DNA from: Lentisphaeria bacterium
GTDB taxonomy: Bacteria > Verrucomicrobiota > Lentisphaeria > Victivallales > Victivallaceae
Assembly (NCBI GenBank): GCA_018265615.1
Contig: JABLYX010000009.1
Location: 52,190-116,189, forward strand
Reading direction: 5' to 3'
DNA: 64,000 nt
In this document: piece by piece, positions 33,835-42,431 of the stretch
Numbering within the stretch: position 1 is the stretch's first letter
How the letters are laid out: each line of letters begins with the position of its first letter
Made by a program: the position numbers and the translations under genes
The notes under the pieces: model-generated
The model's input: the letters and a program-made list of their open reading frames with translations, nothing else
What the model was told of the DNA's origin: nothing
The model's database searches: none

Positions 33835-34902
33835 TCAAACGTCGGCGGGCCGCCGGAGGCCCGGTATACTCATGAACGGCTCCGGGTGCGGCAGAACCAG
33901 GCGCGGGGCGGTCAGCACGACCCCCGGCGCGGCGCCGGTCAGCGCGGCCCGTGCGGCGCGGACTCCGGTTTCATACATGCCGATGTCGATGCCGGCGGGG
34001 ACGGGAAATACGTGGCTCATATAATGCGGGTTCTGATCCGTCGAGACGACCGCAACCTCGGCCGGATCGATCCGGCAGGCGGCCATCGCCCGGTAAAGCG
34101 GCAGCAGCAGGGCGTCGCCGCCGCAGAAGATGCCGAGCTCCGGCAGGCGGGAGCGCCGGGCGGGATCCTGAAGCCACGCTTCGATGAGGCTGATGATGCC
34201 GTTTCCGTCGAGGCGGTTGAAATCGATCCTGATTTCATTCTGTTCCGCAGCTTCCGGCAACGCGGCGATGAAGGCGTCCCGCCGTTCCCGGAAGATCCGG
34301 CGTTCGGCGTTGCCGAGGAACAGGAAGCTCCGGCAGCCGCGGCCGGTCAGGTAGCCGGCCGCGAGCCGCCCGACGGCCGCCTGATCCGTCGTCAGGTGCG
34401 GTCCCGGGCACTCCGGGTCGGGGGAGCCCATGAGCCGGATGAAACCGGTTCCGGCAAGGAACCGGTAGACCTCGGCGGCGGATTCATCCGTCACGAGCAC
34501 GGCAAGACGGTTGTTGCGCCGGAAAATCTCCTGCAGACACTCCTGCTCGTCGAGCCCGAGGCAGTGGGTCGTAAGGGAGCCGCCCGCCGCGTTCAGCGTA
34601 TCCGTCATCCCCTTGCACACTTCGCCGTAATCGGTCATGAGCGTGCCGGCCGGGGGCGGAACCCTGCCGATCGCCAGCAGGGCCACTCTCCTGCCGCCGG
34701 ACGGTGCGCCGGACATACGGGCCGCGGCGATTTCTCCGAGGGCGCGCCGGACGGTTCCCGCGCCGGCGCCGTAGCGCCTGGCGAGAGCCGCCGCGGGCGG
34801 CAGTTTCCCCGAACCGGTTCCGGCCGGGAAGTCTGCGATGATGCGGTCACGCAGTGCGTCTCTCAGGTCGGCCCTGCGGCCGCGCCGGTTTGTGATTGCC
34901 AT
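33835..34902 (-). CDS. GntR-type HTH regulator with LacI-like ligand domain
   Basis: A 355-residue protein. N-terminal winged helix (LRDALRDRIIADFPAG, AAALARRYGAGAGTVRRAL), then a ligand-binding domain with YGEVCKGMTDTLNAAGG, RGCRSFLFLGNAERRIFRER, LGIFCGGDALLLPLYRAM and VFPVPAGIDIGMYETGVRAA. It is a paralogue of the divergent regulator at 35150, sharing the same domain order and C-terminal pattern (P.P..IDI..YE.G..AAR...T then PRLV). It heads the operon with the pseudopilin, MFS transporter, discoidin protein and GH29 fucosidase. The coding region is G+C-rich, in contrast to the AT-rich divergent promoter region. Confidence 0.85.
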   Translation of the reverse strand: MAITNRRGRRADLRDALRDRIIADFPAGTGSGKLPPAAALARRYGAGAGTVRRALGEIAAARMSGAPSGGRRVALLAIGRVPPPAGTLMTDYGEVCKGMTDTLNAAGGSLTTHCLGLDEQECLQEIFRRNNRLAVLVTDESAAEVYRFLAGTGFIRLMGSPDPECPGPHLTTDQAAVGRLAAGYLTGRGCRSFLFLGNAERRIFRERRDAFIAALPEAAEQNEIRIDFNRLDGNGIISLIEAWLQDPARRSRLPELGIFCGGDALLLPLYRAMAACRIDPAEVAVVSTDQNPHYMSHVFPVPAGIDIGMYETGVRAARAALTGAAPGVVLTAPRLVLPHPEPFMSIPGLRRPADV

Positions 34903-35089
34903 GATTTGCTTTTCGATTTTATTTGTATTACAGTTTTTTGTTTCTTTATTTAATTATACTCAATTCAAATCATAATGTCAATATGGTATTTATAGAATTT
35001 TTTGACTTTATTTTGATACAGTTTTTCTTGGAATATAAAATAGTTCAGAAAAAATCACGATTTAGGTGAATCAGTTTTCGGATTTCCCC

Positions 35090-35118
35090 TTGACTCGGAG
35101 GATTCCGGCGGTTATATT
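35090..35118 (+). promoter_or_regulatory. Sigma-70-type promoter of the 35150 regulator
   Basis: TTGACT (35090-35095), 17 bases, TATATT (35113-35118), 31 bases before the ATG. The 190 bases between this and the divergent regulator gene are markedly AT-rich and probably carry the opposite promoter and operators; I could not fix those. Confidence 0.6.
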
Positions 35119-35149
35119 AACCGGGAAAGAAAGGGAGAGGCCCGGAACG

Positions 35150-36229
35150 ATGATCAAACAGACACAAACTGATCTGCCCGGCGCGGAACGGCGCGGGCGC
35201 AAGGATGACCGCCGGAAAGAGCTTGCCGCCCGGGTCGCCGCCGATATCCGGGCCGGCCGGCTCGGCGGCAAACTGCCCGGCGTGACCCGGCTGGCCGTGC
35301 TCTACGATTCCTGCCCCGCCACCATGCAGAGGGTGCTGCAACGACTTGCGGCGGATGGACTTGTGGAAGTGAAGCCATGCAGCGGAACCTATGTGCGATC
35401 GCAGCTTGAGGTGGATTTTGTGAGCCTTTATCTCCGGGACGCGCAGCCGCTGAATATACCGGATGCGCGTGACAATATGCTCGCGAACTACGGGCAGCTC
35501 TATCAGGGGCTGTATGATTCGCTGAAAGCGGCCGGAGTGCCGCTTTCGTTCCAGATACTTGAGCTCGGCGATGAGGAGCAGCTGCGCCGGCTGAGCCGCC
35601 GGAACTGCCATCTCGTCGCGATTCTGCCGACCGGGCAGGAAGGGATCTGCTACGACCGTTTTGCGGGCTGCAGCTGGACGCGGGTCATGGGGGCGCAGGA
35701 CTACAATTGCCCGGTCACGCATATCACCTACGACAACTCCCGGATCGGGGAGCTCGCGGCGCGTGAATTGCGCGAACAGGGGTGCCGCAGATTCGTTTTC
35801 ATCGGCAGCGGAACGCATCCGCTGTTCCGGCAGAGACTCGATACATTCCGGTCGTCGCTGGCAATGCATGGCTTTGCGGCGGAACATGTTGATGTCGATG
35901 TGTTCCGTATGGGGGCCGCGGAGATCATCCGCCGTCTGCGCGCCTTTGCCGGAGAGAATGCCGAAGCGCTGCGTTCACACGAAGCGGGGCTGTTCTGCTG
36001 CGCCGATGCGTTCCTCGTCATGCTGCACCAGGCGATGGCTCCGGTGATCGATCCGGCCTGTGTGCAGATCATTTCGTGCGATAACAACCCCAGCTTTCTG
36101 AAAGGGGTGTTTCCGATTCCGCGCGAGATCGATATCTGCACTTATGAGATCGGCGCCGCCGCCGCCCGCCATATCCTTACTGCGCCCGGCTCAGTCGAGA
36201 AGACGGCCGTTATGCCCCGGCTGGTCTGA
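35150..36229 (+). CDS. GntR-type HTH regulator with LacI-like ligand domain
   Basis: A 359-residue protein. The ATG at 35150 is preceded by GGGAGAGG and lies behind the promoter at 35090-35118, which excludes the upstream in-frame ATG at 35066. The winged helix includes RRKELAARVAADIRAGRLGG, then LAVLYDSCPATMQRVLQRLA and SGTYVRS. The ligand domain has YGQLYQGLYDSLKAAG, QGCRRFVFIGSG, GLFCCADAFLVMLHQAM and VFPIPREIDICTYEIGAAAA. It is a paralogue of the divergent regulator at 33835-34902. It probably controls the pseudopilin/GH95-like/MFS/PL8-like operon that follows. Confidence 0.85.
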   Translation: MIKQTQTDLPGAERRGRKDDRRKELAARVAADIRAGRLGGKLPGVTRLAVLYDSCPATMQRVLQRLAADGLVEVKPCSGTYVRSQLEVDFVSLYLRDAQPLNIPDARDNMLANYGQLYQGLYDSLKAAGVPLSFQILELGDEEQLRRLSRRNCHLVAILPTGQEGICYDRFAGCSWTRVMGAQDYNCPVTHITYDNSRIGELAARELREQGCRRFVFIGSGTHPLFRQRLDTFRSSLAMHGFAAEHVDVDVFRMGAAEIIRRLRAFAGENAEALRSHEAGLFCCADAFLVMLHQAMAPVIDPACVQIISCDNNPSFLKGVFPIPREIDICTYEIGAAAARHILTAPGSVEKTAVMPRLV

Positions 36230-36311
36230 ACGTTTTTTCCATACCGGCCGCCGGGAATCAGGCGGAGGCTTCTGCGGTTGCCTGTTTTTCAACAGAAAAG
36301 TACGAATAGAT

Positions 36312-36362
36312 ACAAAAGAGTGCATTTTGTGCATTCTTTCCGGACACAAGCTGAAGTATAAT
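36312..36362 (+). promoter_or_regulatory. Likely promoter region of the 36411 pseudopilin operon
   Basis: An inverted repeat ACAAAA, 7 bases, TTTTGT (36312-36330) lies upstream of a perfect -10 hexamer TATAAT (36357-36362), 48 bases before the pseudopilin ATG. No clear -35 is visible, which would fit a promoter depending on a bound regulator. Confidence 0.4.
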
Positions 36363-36410
36363 TAGAACAGCGAAACCCGATCGGCCAACAGTAACAGAAA
36401 GGAATCGGTC

Positions 36411-37181
36411 ATGCATTTCTTCAGTCGTTCCGGAAATTCCTCTTCCGGGCTCTTCACACTGATAGAGCTTCTCGTTGTGATTGCGATCATTGCGATCCTC
36501 GCTTCGATGCTGCTGCCCGCGTTGAATCAGGCACGGGACCGGGCGCGGAACGCCAGCTGCCTGAGCAGGCAGAAGCAGTTCAGCCTCACCATGACCCAGT
36601 ACATCAACGACAGCAACGGCGTGATCGGCGGCGTGCAGGCCGCCGCGGGCGTCACGACAAGCTGGTTCTATCAGTACAGCAAGGCCGGGGTCTCCGGCTT
36701 CAATCAGGGGGACAACGGCGGCGCGGTCAATGAGCTTGCGCGCAAAGCCGCGATCTGTCCCTCATACCTGGCGGCGAGGCCGACCGCGCAGGCCGGCGAC
36801 ACTTATGCATTGCCGCAATCCGGTGACAGTGCGAACGGCTATCCGATGCCGTTCAAGAAGATAAAGAAGGCGGCTTCCATGACGGTCATGCTCGCGGAGG
36901 CGTACTCCATGGGCTGGGGATCGGCCGGCGGAGCCTACAACGTCATTCAGACGAACAAAAGCGACTGGACCGGCAACTTTGCGATGTTCCACGGCCGGAC
37001 CGGCAATCTCGCGTTCCTCGACGGACATGCCGCGGGATATTCCGTCGGGAAGGCGATCAGCGACAAAATCATCGTGCCCTACTACAACGGAACGATGTAT
37101 GAACGGGAGTTCATCGGCGGTTACCGCATGCACGGCAGTTTCGACAAGGACGCCCTGCAGTGGGTGACCAATGACAACTGA
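36411..37181 (+). CDS. Pseudopilin-like protein (prepilin N-terminus)
   Basis: A 256-residue protein with a leader of 14 residues (MHFFSRSGNSSSGL) and the prepilin site FTLIE with helix LLVVIAIIAILASMLLPALN. AAAGGA precedes the ATG. It contains ARKAAICPSY and ends in FHGRTGNLAFLDGHAAGYSV, then MYEREFIGGYRMHGSF. It is paralogous to the pseudopilin at 33073 on the opposite side of the regulator pair. It is the first gene of a six-gene operon that ends at the terminator at 46134. Confidence 0.88.
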   Translation: MHFFSRSGNSSSGLFTLIELLVVIAIIAILASMLLPALNQARDRARNASCLSRQKQFSLTMTQYINDSNGVIGGVQAAAGVTTSWFYQYSKAGVSGFNQGDNGGAVNELARKAAICPSYLAARPTAQAGDTYALPQSGDSANGYPMPFKKIKKAASMTVMLAEAYSMGWGSAGGAYNVIQTNKSDWTGNFAMFHGRTGNLAFLDGHAAGYSVGKAISDKIIVPYYNGTMYEREFIGGYRMHGSFDKDALQWVTNDN

Positions 37182-37219
37182 TTCGAAACGATAACCTTGC
37201 ACCTGACGGAATCCCGTTT

Positions 37220-39406
37220 ATGAAACACCTGAAATTGACAGCCCCCATCACCCGCTGGGATGAAGCCGTGCCGCTCGGCAACGGGCTCTGCGGCGTGCTG
37301 CTCTGGGGCGACGGACTGAATGTGAAGCTTTCGCTGGATCGCGGCGATCTCTGGGACGAGCGGCTCGGCGGGGCGGAGGAGTCTCCGCTCTGGAACTGCC
37401 GGACGCTGGTTGAAGCCGCCCGCGGCCGTGATATGGCGAAATGCCGGCAGCTCTGCCGGCTCGCGGAATCCATTCCCGCGACGAAGCTGCCGGTCGGGCG
37501 CATTGAGCTTGTTCTTGCCGAACGGCTGCAGAACGCGGTTTTCGAGCTGGACCCGGCCCGGGCGACCGGGCTTCTGCGGGACGGCTCCGGCGCGGTCGCC
37601 CTGAGCTGCTTCTGCCGGGCGGACGGCGATGAGATCCGGCTGTCGGTGAATGTCCCGCTGCGGTCGGCCCGCATCGTTCCTCCCGACTATCAGGGCAGGG
37701 CGGAGCTGCTGCAGGAGGCCGGCAGTGTCCGCAGTGTCGGATCGCTCGGATATCCGGCCGGAAAGAGCATCGATTCCGGCGCGGTGCGTACCTATCTGCA
37801 GCCGTGCTGCGAGGGGCTGAGCTACGGCATTCTGCTGCGGGAAGTCGCGCCCGGCGAATACGTGATCCGCATTCTGCGCGCCGGTTCGCCGGAGGAGCTG
37901 GAAATGCTCGTCGCGGACCATTCCGCCCGGCCGGAACAGCCGGCAGAGGCGGCGTTCCGGGAGCATCGCCGCTGGTGGCAGGCGTTCTGGCGGCGCTCCT
38001 CCGTTACCCTGCCGGTTCCGCGCTTCCAACAGTTTTACGAGCTCTGCCGTTACTTTTACGGTTCCGCCTCGCGGAAAGGGGCTCCCCCGATGCCGCTGCA
38101 GGGGATCTGGACCGCGGACGACGGTTCGCTGCCGCCGTGGCGCGGCGACTTTCACCATGACCTGAATACGGAGTTCAGCTACATCGGCTACCTCACCAGC
38201 GGAGACTTCGATTGCGGCGAGAGCTTTCTCGACCACCTGGTGGAACGCATTCCCGTTTTCCGCCGTCACGCGGAGCGCTTTTTCGGCTGCCCCGGCATCG
38301 CGGTTCCCGGGGTCACTTCCCTGGCGGGACAGCCGCTCGGAGGGTGGCCGCAATATTCCTTCTCCCCGACGGCGGGAGCGTGGCTCGCGGCGCTCTTTGC
38401 GGATCACTGGCGCTATACGCAGGACCGGGCCTTCCTCCGGGAGAAGGCGCTGCCTTTCCTGTCGGGGGTCGCGGAGTTCCTGCTCGCGCTGATGGCGCGG
38501 GATGAAAACGGTTTCTACAAGCTGCCCGTCTCCTCCTCTCCCGAGATCCACGACGAGACGCCGGCGGCGTTCCTGACGCCGAACTCCAACTATGACCAGG
38601 CGCTTCTCCTGCGTCTCTTCTCCGATCTCGCGGAACTTTCCGAGGCGGCGGGCGACTGCGGTGAGGCCGCCCGCTGGCGGCAGGAGCTTGCGCATCTTGA
38701 GCCGCTGAGCATTGATCCGGCGGAGGGGCTGATGCTGTCGCCGGACGAATTTCTGCGGGAGTCCCACCGCCACCATTCACACCTGATGGCGCTCTATCCG
38801 CTACGTCTGTTGGAACCTGCTGAACATGAAGAGCTTGTCGCGAATTCGCTGCGCCGGATCGACCTGCTCGGAACCGGCGGCTGGGTCGGATACAGCTTCG
38901 GCTGGATGGCGGCGCTCAACGCCTACTGCCGCCGCGGCGAACGCGCCGCCCGGATGCTGCGGCTTTTCCTCGATGCCTTTGTGAGCCCGAACGGATTCCA
39001 TCTGAACGGCGACTACCGCGACCTCGGGGAATCGGCCCACAAATACCGCCCGTTCACGCTTGAGGGGAATTTCGCGGCGATGCAGGCGATCCATGAGATG
39101 CTGTTGCAATCCTCGGGCGGCGTGATCCGCCTTTTCCCGGCAATTCCGGCTGACTGGAAGCGGATTTCATTTGAGGAGCTCTGTGCGGAGGGCGGCATCC
39201 GGGTTTCGGCCGGGCTGCGCGGCGGCCGGCTGGCCCATGCGGTACTGCGCTCGGAGTCCGACCGCACGGTGCGGCTCACGGCCCCGGGGATTCCTTCCCG
39301 CACGGTCCGGCTCGCGGCGGGCAAGCCGTGGCGCTGGCCCGCCGAAGCCGCCGGTTTCCCGGCCTCCGGCCTCCATTCCGAAGCGCGCGAGGTGATCAAT
39401 GGCTGA
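37220..39406 (+). CDS. GH95-like glycoside hydrolase (fucosidase/galactosidase type)
   Basis: A 728-residue protein without a signal peptide. It opens with the GH95 N-terminal pattern (WDEAVPLGNGLCGVLLWG; LDRGDLWDER in place of the usual LNEDTLW). The (alpha/alpha)6 part has PMPLQGIWTADDGSLPPWRG, DFHHDLNTEFSYIGYL and RHHSHLMALYPL, equivalent to NLQGIW, the NINLQMNY segment and the HLSHLYGLYP motif of the family. It is more diverged than the GH95 fragment at 455-1600. The likely substrate is alpha-linked L-fucose or L-galactose. It overlaps the following MFS gene by 8 bases. Confidence 0.75.
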   Translation: MKHLKLTAPITRWDEAVPLGNGLCGVLLWGDGLNVKLSLDRGDLWDERLGGAEESPLWNCRTLVEAARGRDMAKCRQLCRLAESIPATKLPVGRIELVLAERLQNAVFELDPARATGLLRDGSGAVALSCFCRADGDEIRLSVNVPLRSARIVPPDYQGRAELLQEAGSVRSVGSLGYPAGKSIDSGAVRTYLQPCCEGLSYGILLREVAPGEYVIRILRAGSPEELEMLVADHSARPEQPAEAAFREHRRWWQAFWRRSSVTLPVPRFQQFYELCRYFYGSASRKGAPPMPLQGIWTADDGSLPPWRGDFHHDLNTEFSYIGYLTSGDFDCGESFLDHLVERIPVFRRHAERFFGCPGIAVPGVTSLAGQPLGGWPQYSFSPTAGAWLAALFADHWRYTQDRAFLREKALPFLSGVAEFLLALMARDENGFYKLPVSSSPEIHDETPAAFLTPNSNYDQALLLRLFSDLAELSEAAGDCGEAARWRQELAHLEPLSIDPAEGLMLSPDEFLRESHRHHSHLMALYPLRLLEPAEHEELVANSLRRIDLLGTGGWVGYSFGWMAALNAYCRRGERAARMLRLFLDAFVSPNGFHLNGDYRDLGESAHKYRPFTLEGNFAAMQAIHEMLLQSSGGVIRLFPAIPADWKRISFEELCAEGGIRVSAGLRGGRLAHAVLRSESDRTVRLTAPGIPSRTVRLAAGKPWRWPAEAAGFPASGLHSEAREVING

Positions 39407-40805
39407 GAGCTCCGTCACTGCCGAACTGATCCCGGATTCTGCGCCGGAGGATCCGAAGCGGCCTTACTCCGTCGGCACGCTGCGTTACTCGCTCTCCGGC
39501 GTGATCATCGTGTCGGCCTGGGTAATCCTCGGCGGCAACATCTTCGGCATGCTCGGCACGCTGGTTCCGACGCTGCTGCCGCTGACCATGAAGCAGTTCA
39601 GCGCTTCCGGGGCGCTGATCGGGCTCGTGGTCGGCAGCATTCCGGCGGCGATGAATTTCGTGATGAACCCGATCCTCTCGACCGCGAGCGACCGCACGCG
39701 CACCAGGTGGGGGAGGCGCATCCCGTATCTGGTTGTCGCAACGCCGTTTGTGGCGCTTTTTATGATCCTCATCGGCTGGGTGCCGCCGATTACGGCTTAT
39801 CTGCATGCGAACGTGTTTACCGGGATGTCGGTCAACTCGCTCGGAATCCTGCTGATCTGCATCTTCGCCGTGATCTTCCAGTTTTTCAACCTGATCGTCG
39901 GCTCGATCTATTACTATGTGTTCGCGGATGTGATCCCGCATCGGTTCATCGGCCGTTTCATGGCGGCGATGAACCTCGCGGGAACCGGCAGCGGGCTGCT
40001 GTTCAATCTCCTCGTGATGCCGTATGTGATCGACTATGCCCCGATGGTCTTCACCGGCATCGGGCTTCTCTACCTCATCTGCTTCATGTTGATGTGCGTG
40101 TTTGTGAAAGAAGGGGAGTATCCGCCGCCGAAGCAGTTTCAGGAGGAGCAGCAGCCGTGGCATATGAGGCTGCTGAACTGGGTGAAGATCTACTTCCGCC
40201 AGTGCTACCGCCATCCGTTCTTCACGTTCCTGTTTCTCGGGACCGCGCTGAACAACGCTTCGACCGTCTGCCGCCACACCTTCAATCTGCTGTTCGCCAC
40301 GGAGGAGCTGCATATGACCGCCGCACAGTACGGGCGCGTGATGGCCGCGGGCTCCGCGGTGTCGGCGGTGGTGATTGTCGCGGTCGGCTATGTGATGGAC
40401 AAGGTCCATCCGTTGCGGGTCTTTCTCGCGAGCGGCGTCATTGTGATACTCGCGAATATCTGGGGATACTGCTATGTGACCGACTATGCGACGTTCTTCG
40501 TGGTCGGCATTGCGATTTCGGTGGTCTATGCGATCCAGTACCTCAGCAACGGACCGGTGTTCGTGGATCTCTTTCCGCCGGACAAATACGGCCAGTTCTG
40601 CAGCGCCAACGCGATGATGAACTGCGTACTGCTGATTTTCGCCAACTACTTCGGCGGCATGGCGATCGACTATTTCGGCTACCGCTTCATCTTCGCCTGG
40701 GACACGATTTTCACGATCGGCGCGACATTGGCGCTCATCTACGTCTACGTCAAATGGCAGAAGCTCGGCGGGGCAGGGGGATACGTCCCTCCGCCGACCG
40801 ATTGA
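39399..40805 (+). CDS. MFS sugar transporter (GPH/SLC45-like)
   Basis: A 468-residue, 12-helix protein with SDRTRTRWGRRIPYL, YYYVFADVIPHRFIGRFMA, VGYVMDKVHPLRVFLASG and a C-terminal KLGGAGGYVPPP. It is closer to the transporter at 42432 than to those at 12513 and 31713, for example in the shared SIPAAMNFVMNPILSTASDR. It starts inside the end of the GH95-like gene, so the two are coupled. Two transporters in one operon suggest two different imported products. Confidence 0.85.
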   Translation: MAESSVTAELIPDSAPEDPKRPYSVGTLRYSLSGVIIVSAWVILGGNIFGMLGTLVPTLLPLTMKQFSASGALIGLVVGSIPAAMNFVMNPILSTASDRTRTRWGRRIPYLVVATPFVALFMILIGWVPPITAYLHANVFTGMSVNSLGILLICIFAVIFQFFNLIVGSIYYYVFADVIPHRFIGRFMAAMNLAGTGSGLLFNLLVMPYVIDYAPMVFTGIGLLYLICFMLMCVFVKEGEYPPPKQFQEEQQPWHMRLLNWVKIYFRQCYRHPFFTFLFLGTALNNASTVCRHTFNLLFATEELHMTAAQYGRVMAAGSAVSAVVIVAVGYVMDKVHPLRVFLASGVIVILANIWGYCYVTDYATFFVVGIAISVVYAIQYLSNGPVFVDLFPPDKYGQFCSANAMMNCVLLIFANYFGGMAIDYFGYRFIFAWDTIFTIGATLALIYVYVKWQKLGGAGGYVPPPTD

Positions 40806-40846
40806 AGAAATGACAATTACGCAAATATATCAACAGTGAGGAAACC

Positions 40847-42415
40847 ATGAGAAGATTTTATCCCGTCCTGATCTGCCTTGCGCTCTTCGGCGCACTTCCG
40901 GCGGCGCTGGCGCTCGCGGCGCCGAATCCGGCTCCGGCCGAAGCGATGAAGAAGCTTGCCGTATTGCGTGAAACCGTCGATTTCGCCCATGCGCCGCGTG
41001 CGAACTCGTTTGTCGATTTCAGCCGGGCCGCGTTCGACGGCGGCGTCGAACAGGTGCTGGTCAACGGGCAGGAAAACCGCTTCCACCGCAACGGCGTGAC
41101 GCTTTCAATGCGTCCGCAGAAGGGGTGGAACGAGGGGCTGAACACAGTCTCCGTCCGGGCAAACGGGAAGGAGTACACGATGTATGTTTCTCATCATAAG
41201 TCGATTCCGACGGTGAGCGACTACACGGATAAAATTTCGCTTCTGAACGGAAAACCATTTACTCCGCTGGCGATCTACGCTGTTGACATCAGTCGGATCA
41301 GAGATGCTAAGGCATTCGGTTTCAACGTGTTCCATAATTATACGATGACCCGCCTCGGAGACGGCTACCCGATGCAGGAGTTCCTCGACGCGCTGCAGAA
41401 GGAAAACTGCTACGGCATGATCCACCTGCAGCATCGGGATATCGCCGCCTCGAACTTCAAGCCGGTCATGGAACGCGTCGTCAGATACATGAACCACCCG
41501 GCGCTCTACTGGTGGTATCTCTTTGATGAGCCGGGAATTTACGGCGTCGACCCGGAGCAGTTGGTTTTCTTCAACGACATGGTCCGCAAGCTTGATCCCT
41601 ACCATACGACCGTCAGCTCAAGCTGGTATCAGAAGGAGTTTCAGGACAGCGTCGACGTCGACATCCCGCAATGGTATCACGGCCACGCCGCCGGCATGGC
41701 GAAAACCGCGAAGGAGTACGCCGCCAAAGCCGCCGGCGAATGGGGCAACATGCAGTCGGTTCCGATCCTGAATACGCACGACTCCGCATTCGGCTGCGAG
41801 AAGGAGGGTTCGCTGAACCCGAACTCCTTCTATGACGAGGAGGTCAACGGGAAGAAGCGCGGCGATTACCCGAAGGACTCTCCGGAATATCTCGACGCCG
41901 AAAGACGGGCGCTGGCGCTCGTGAACGACCCGGATCATCCGCACCGCGCCCCGAGCCCGACCTTTCCGGGATCGATCGAACGTATGCGCGGACAGGTCAC
42001 TACGAGCATCCTCTCCGGCGCGAACGGCCTCATCTACTGGCTTTACAGCGACCGCAGGATGAATCCGCGCTGGGGCATCTACACGGTGTTCAGCCCGGCG
42101 AAGACCCGCGCGGAGTTCACGCAGGTCATGCGCGAGGTCGTGAAGTTCGCCCCGTATTTCAACGGGTTCGCCGGCGCGGCGACGCTGGAGCGCGGCGACG
42201 AGCTCTGGTATGGTTACAGGACGGTCGACGGGAAATTCATCCTGATGCTCTCCAACGTCTCCGGCAGGCCGCTGACGGGAACGCTCGAGCTGCCCGGCGC
42301 GCCGCAGGTGCTGTATGCGAACAACAGCGATCCGGTCCGGCTCGACGGCGGAAAGCTCGCATACAGCCTCGCACCGGACGAAGGCCGCATCTACTGCTCC
42401 GCATTGATCGAATAA
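40847..42415 (+). CDS. Secreted TIM-barrel glycosidase-like protein
   Basis: A 522-residue protein with a signal peptide (MRRFYPVLICLALFGALPAALALA); GTGAGGA precedes the ATG. An N-terminal beta domain (about 30-120) is followed by a barrel similar in outline to clan GH-A enzymes: KPFTPLAIYAVDISRIRDAK, FGFNVFHNYTM, NHPALYWWYLFDEPGIYG (Asp-Glu-Pro, a good acid/base candidate), VSSSWYQKEF, SGANGLIYWLYSD. A short C-terminal beta domain follows. I cannot assign a GH family. It sits between two MFS transporter genes and ahead of the PL8-like lyase gene. Confidence 0.65.
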   Translation: MRRFYPVLICLALFGALPAALALAAPNPAPAEAMKKLAVLRETVDFAHAPRANSFVDFSRAAFDGGVEQVLVNGQENRFHRNGVTLSMRPQKGWNEGLNTVSVRANGKEYTMYVSHHKSIPTVSDYTDKISLLNGKPFTPLAIYAVDISRIRDAKAFGFNVFHNYTMTRLGDGYPMQEFLDALQKENCYGMIHLQHRDIAASNFKPVMERVVRYMNHPALYWWYLFDEPGIYGVDPEQLVFFNDMVRKLDPYHTTVSSSWYQKEFQDSVDVDIPQWYHGHAAGMAKTAKEYAAKAAGEWGNMQSVPILNTHDSAFGCEKEGSLNPNSFYDEEVNGKKRGDYPKDSPEYLDAERRALALVNDPDHPHRAPSPTFPGSIERMRGQVTTSILSGANGLIYWLYSDRRMNPRWGIYTVFSPAKTRAEFTQVMREVVKFAPYFNGFAGAATLERGDELWYGYRTVDGKFILMLSNVSGRPLTGTLELPGAPQVLYANNSDPVRLDGGKLAYSLAPDEGRIYCSALIE

Positions 42416-42431
42416 GGGGAAGAGCCGGATC

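Noticed and set aside
34903..35089. Specific operator for the divergent regulators
   Set aside because: The AT-rich region has several weak inverted repeats, but none recurs before the operons they would control, so no site can be supported.
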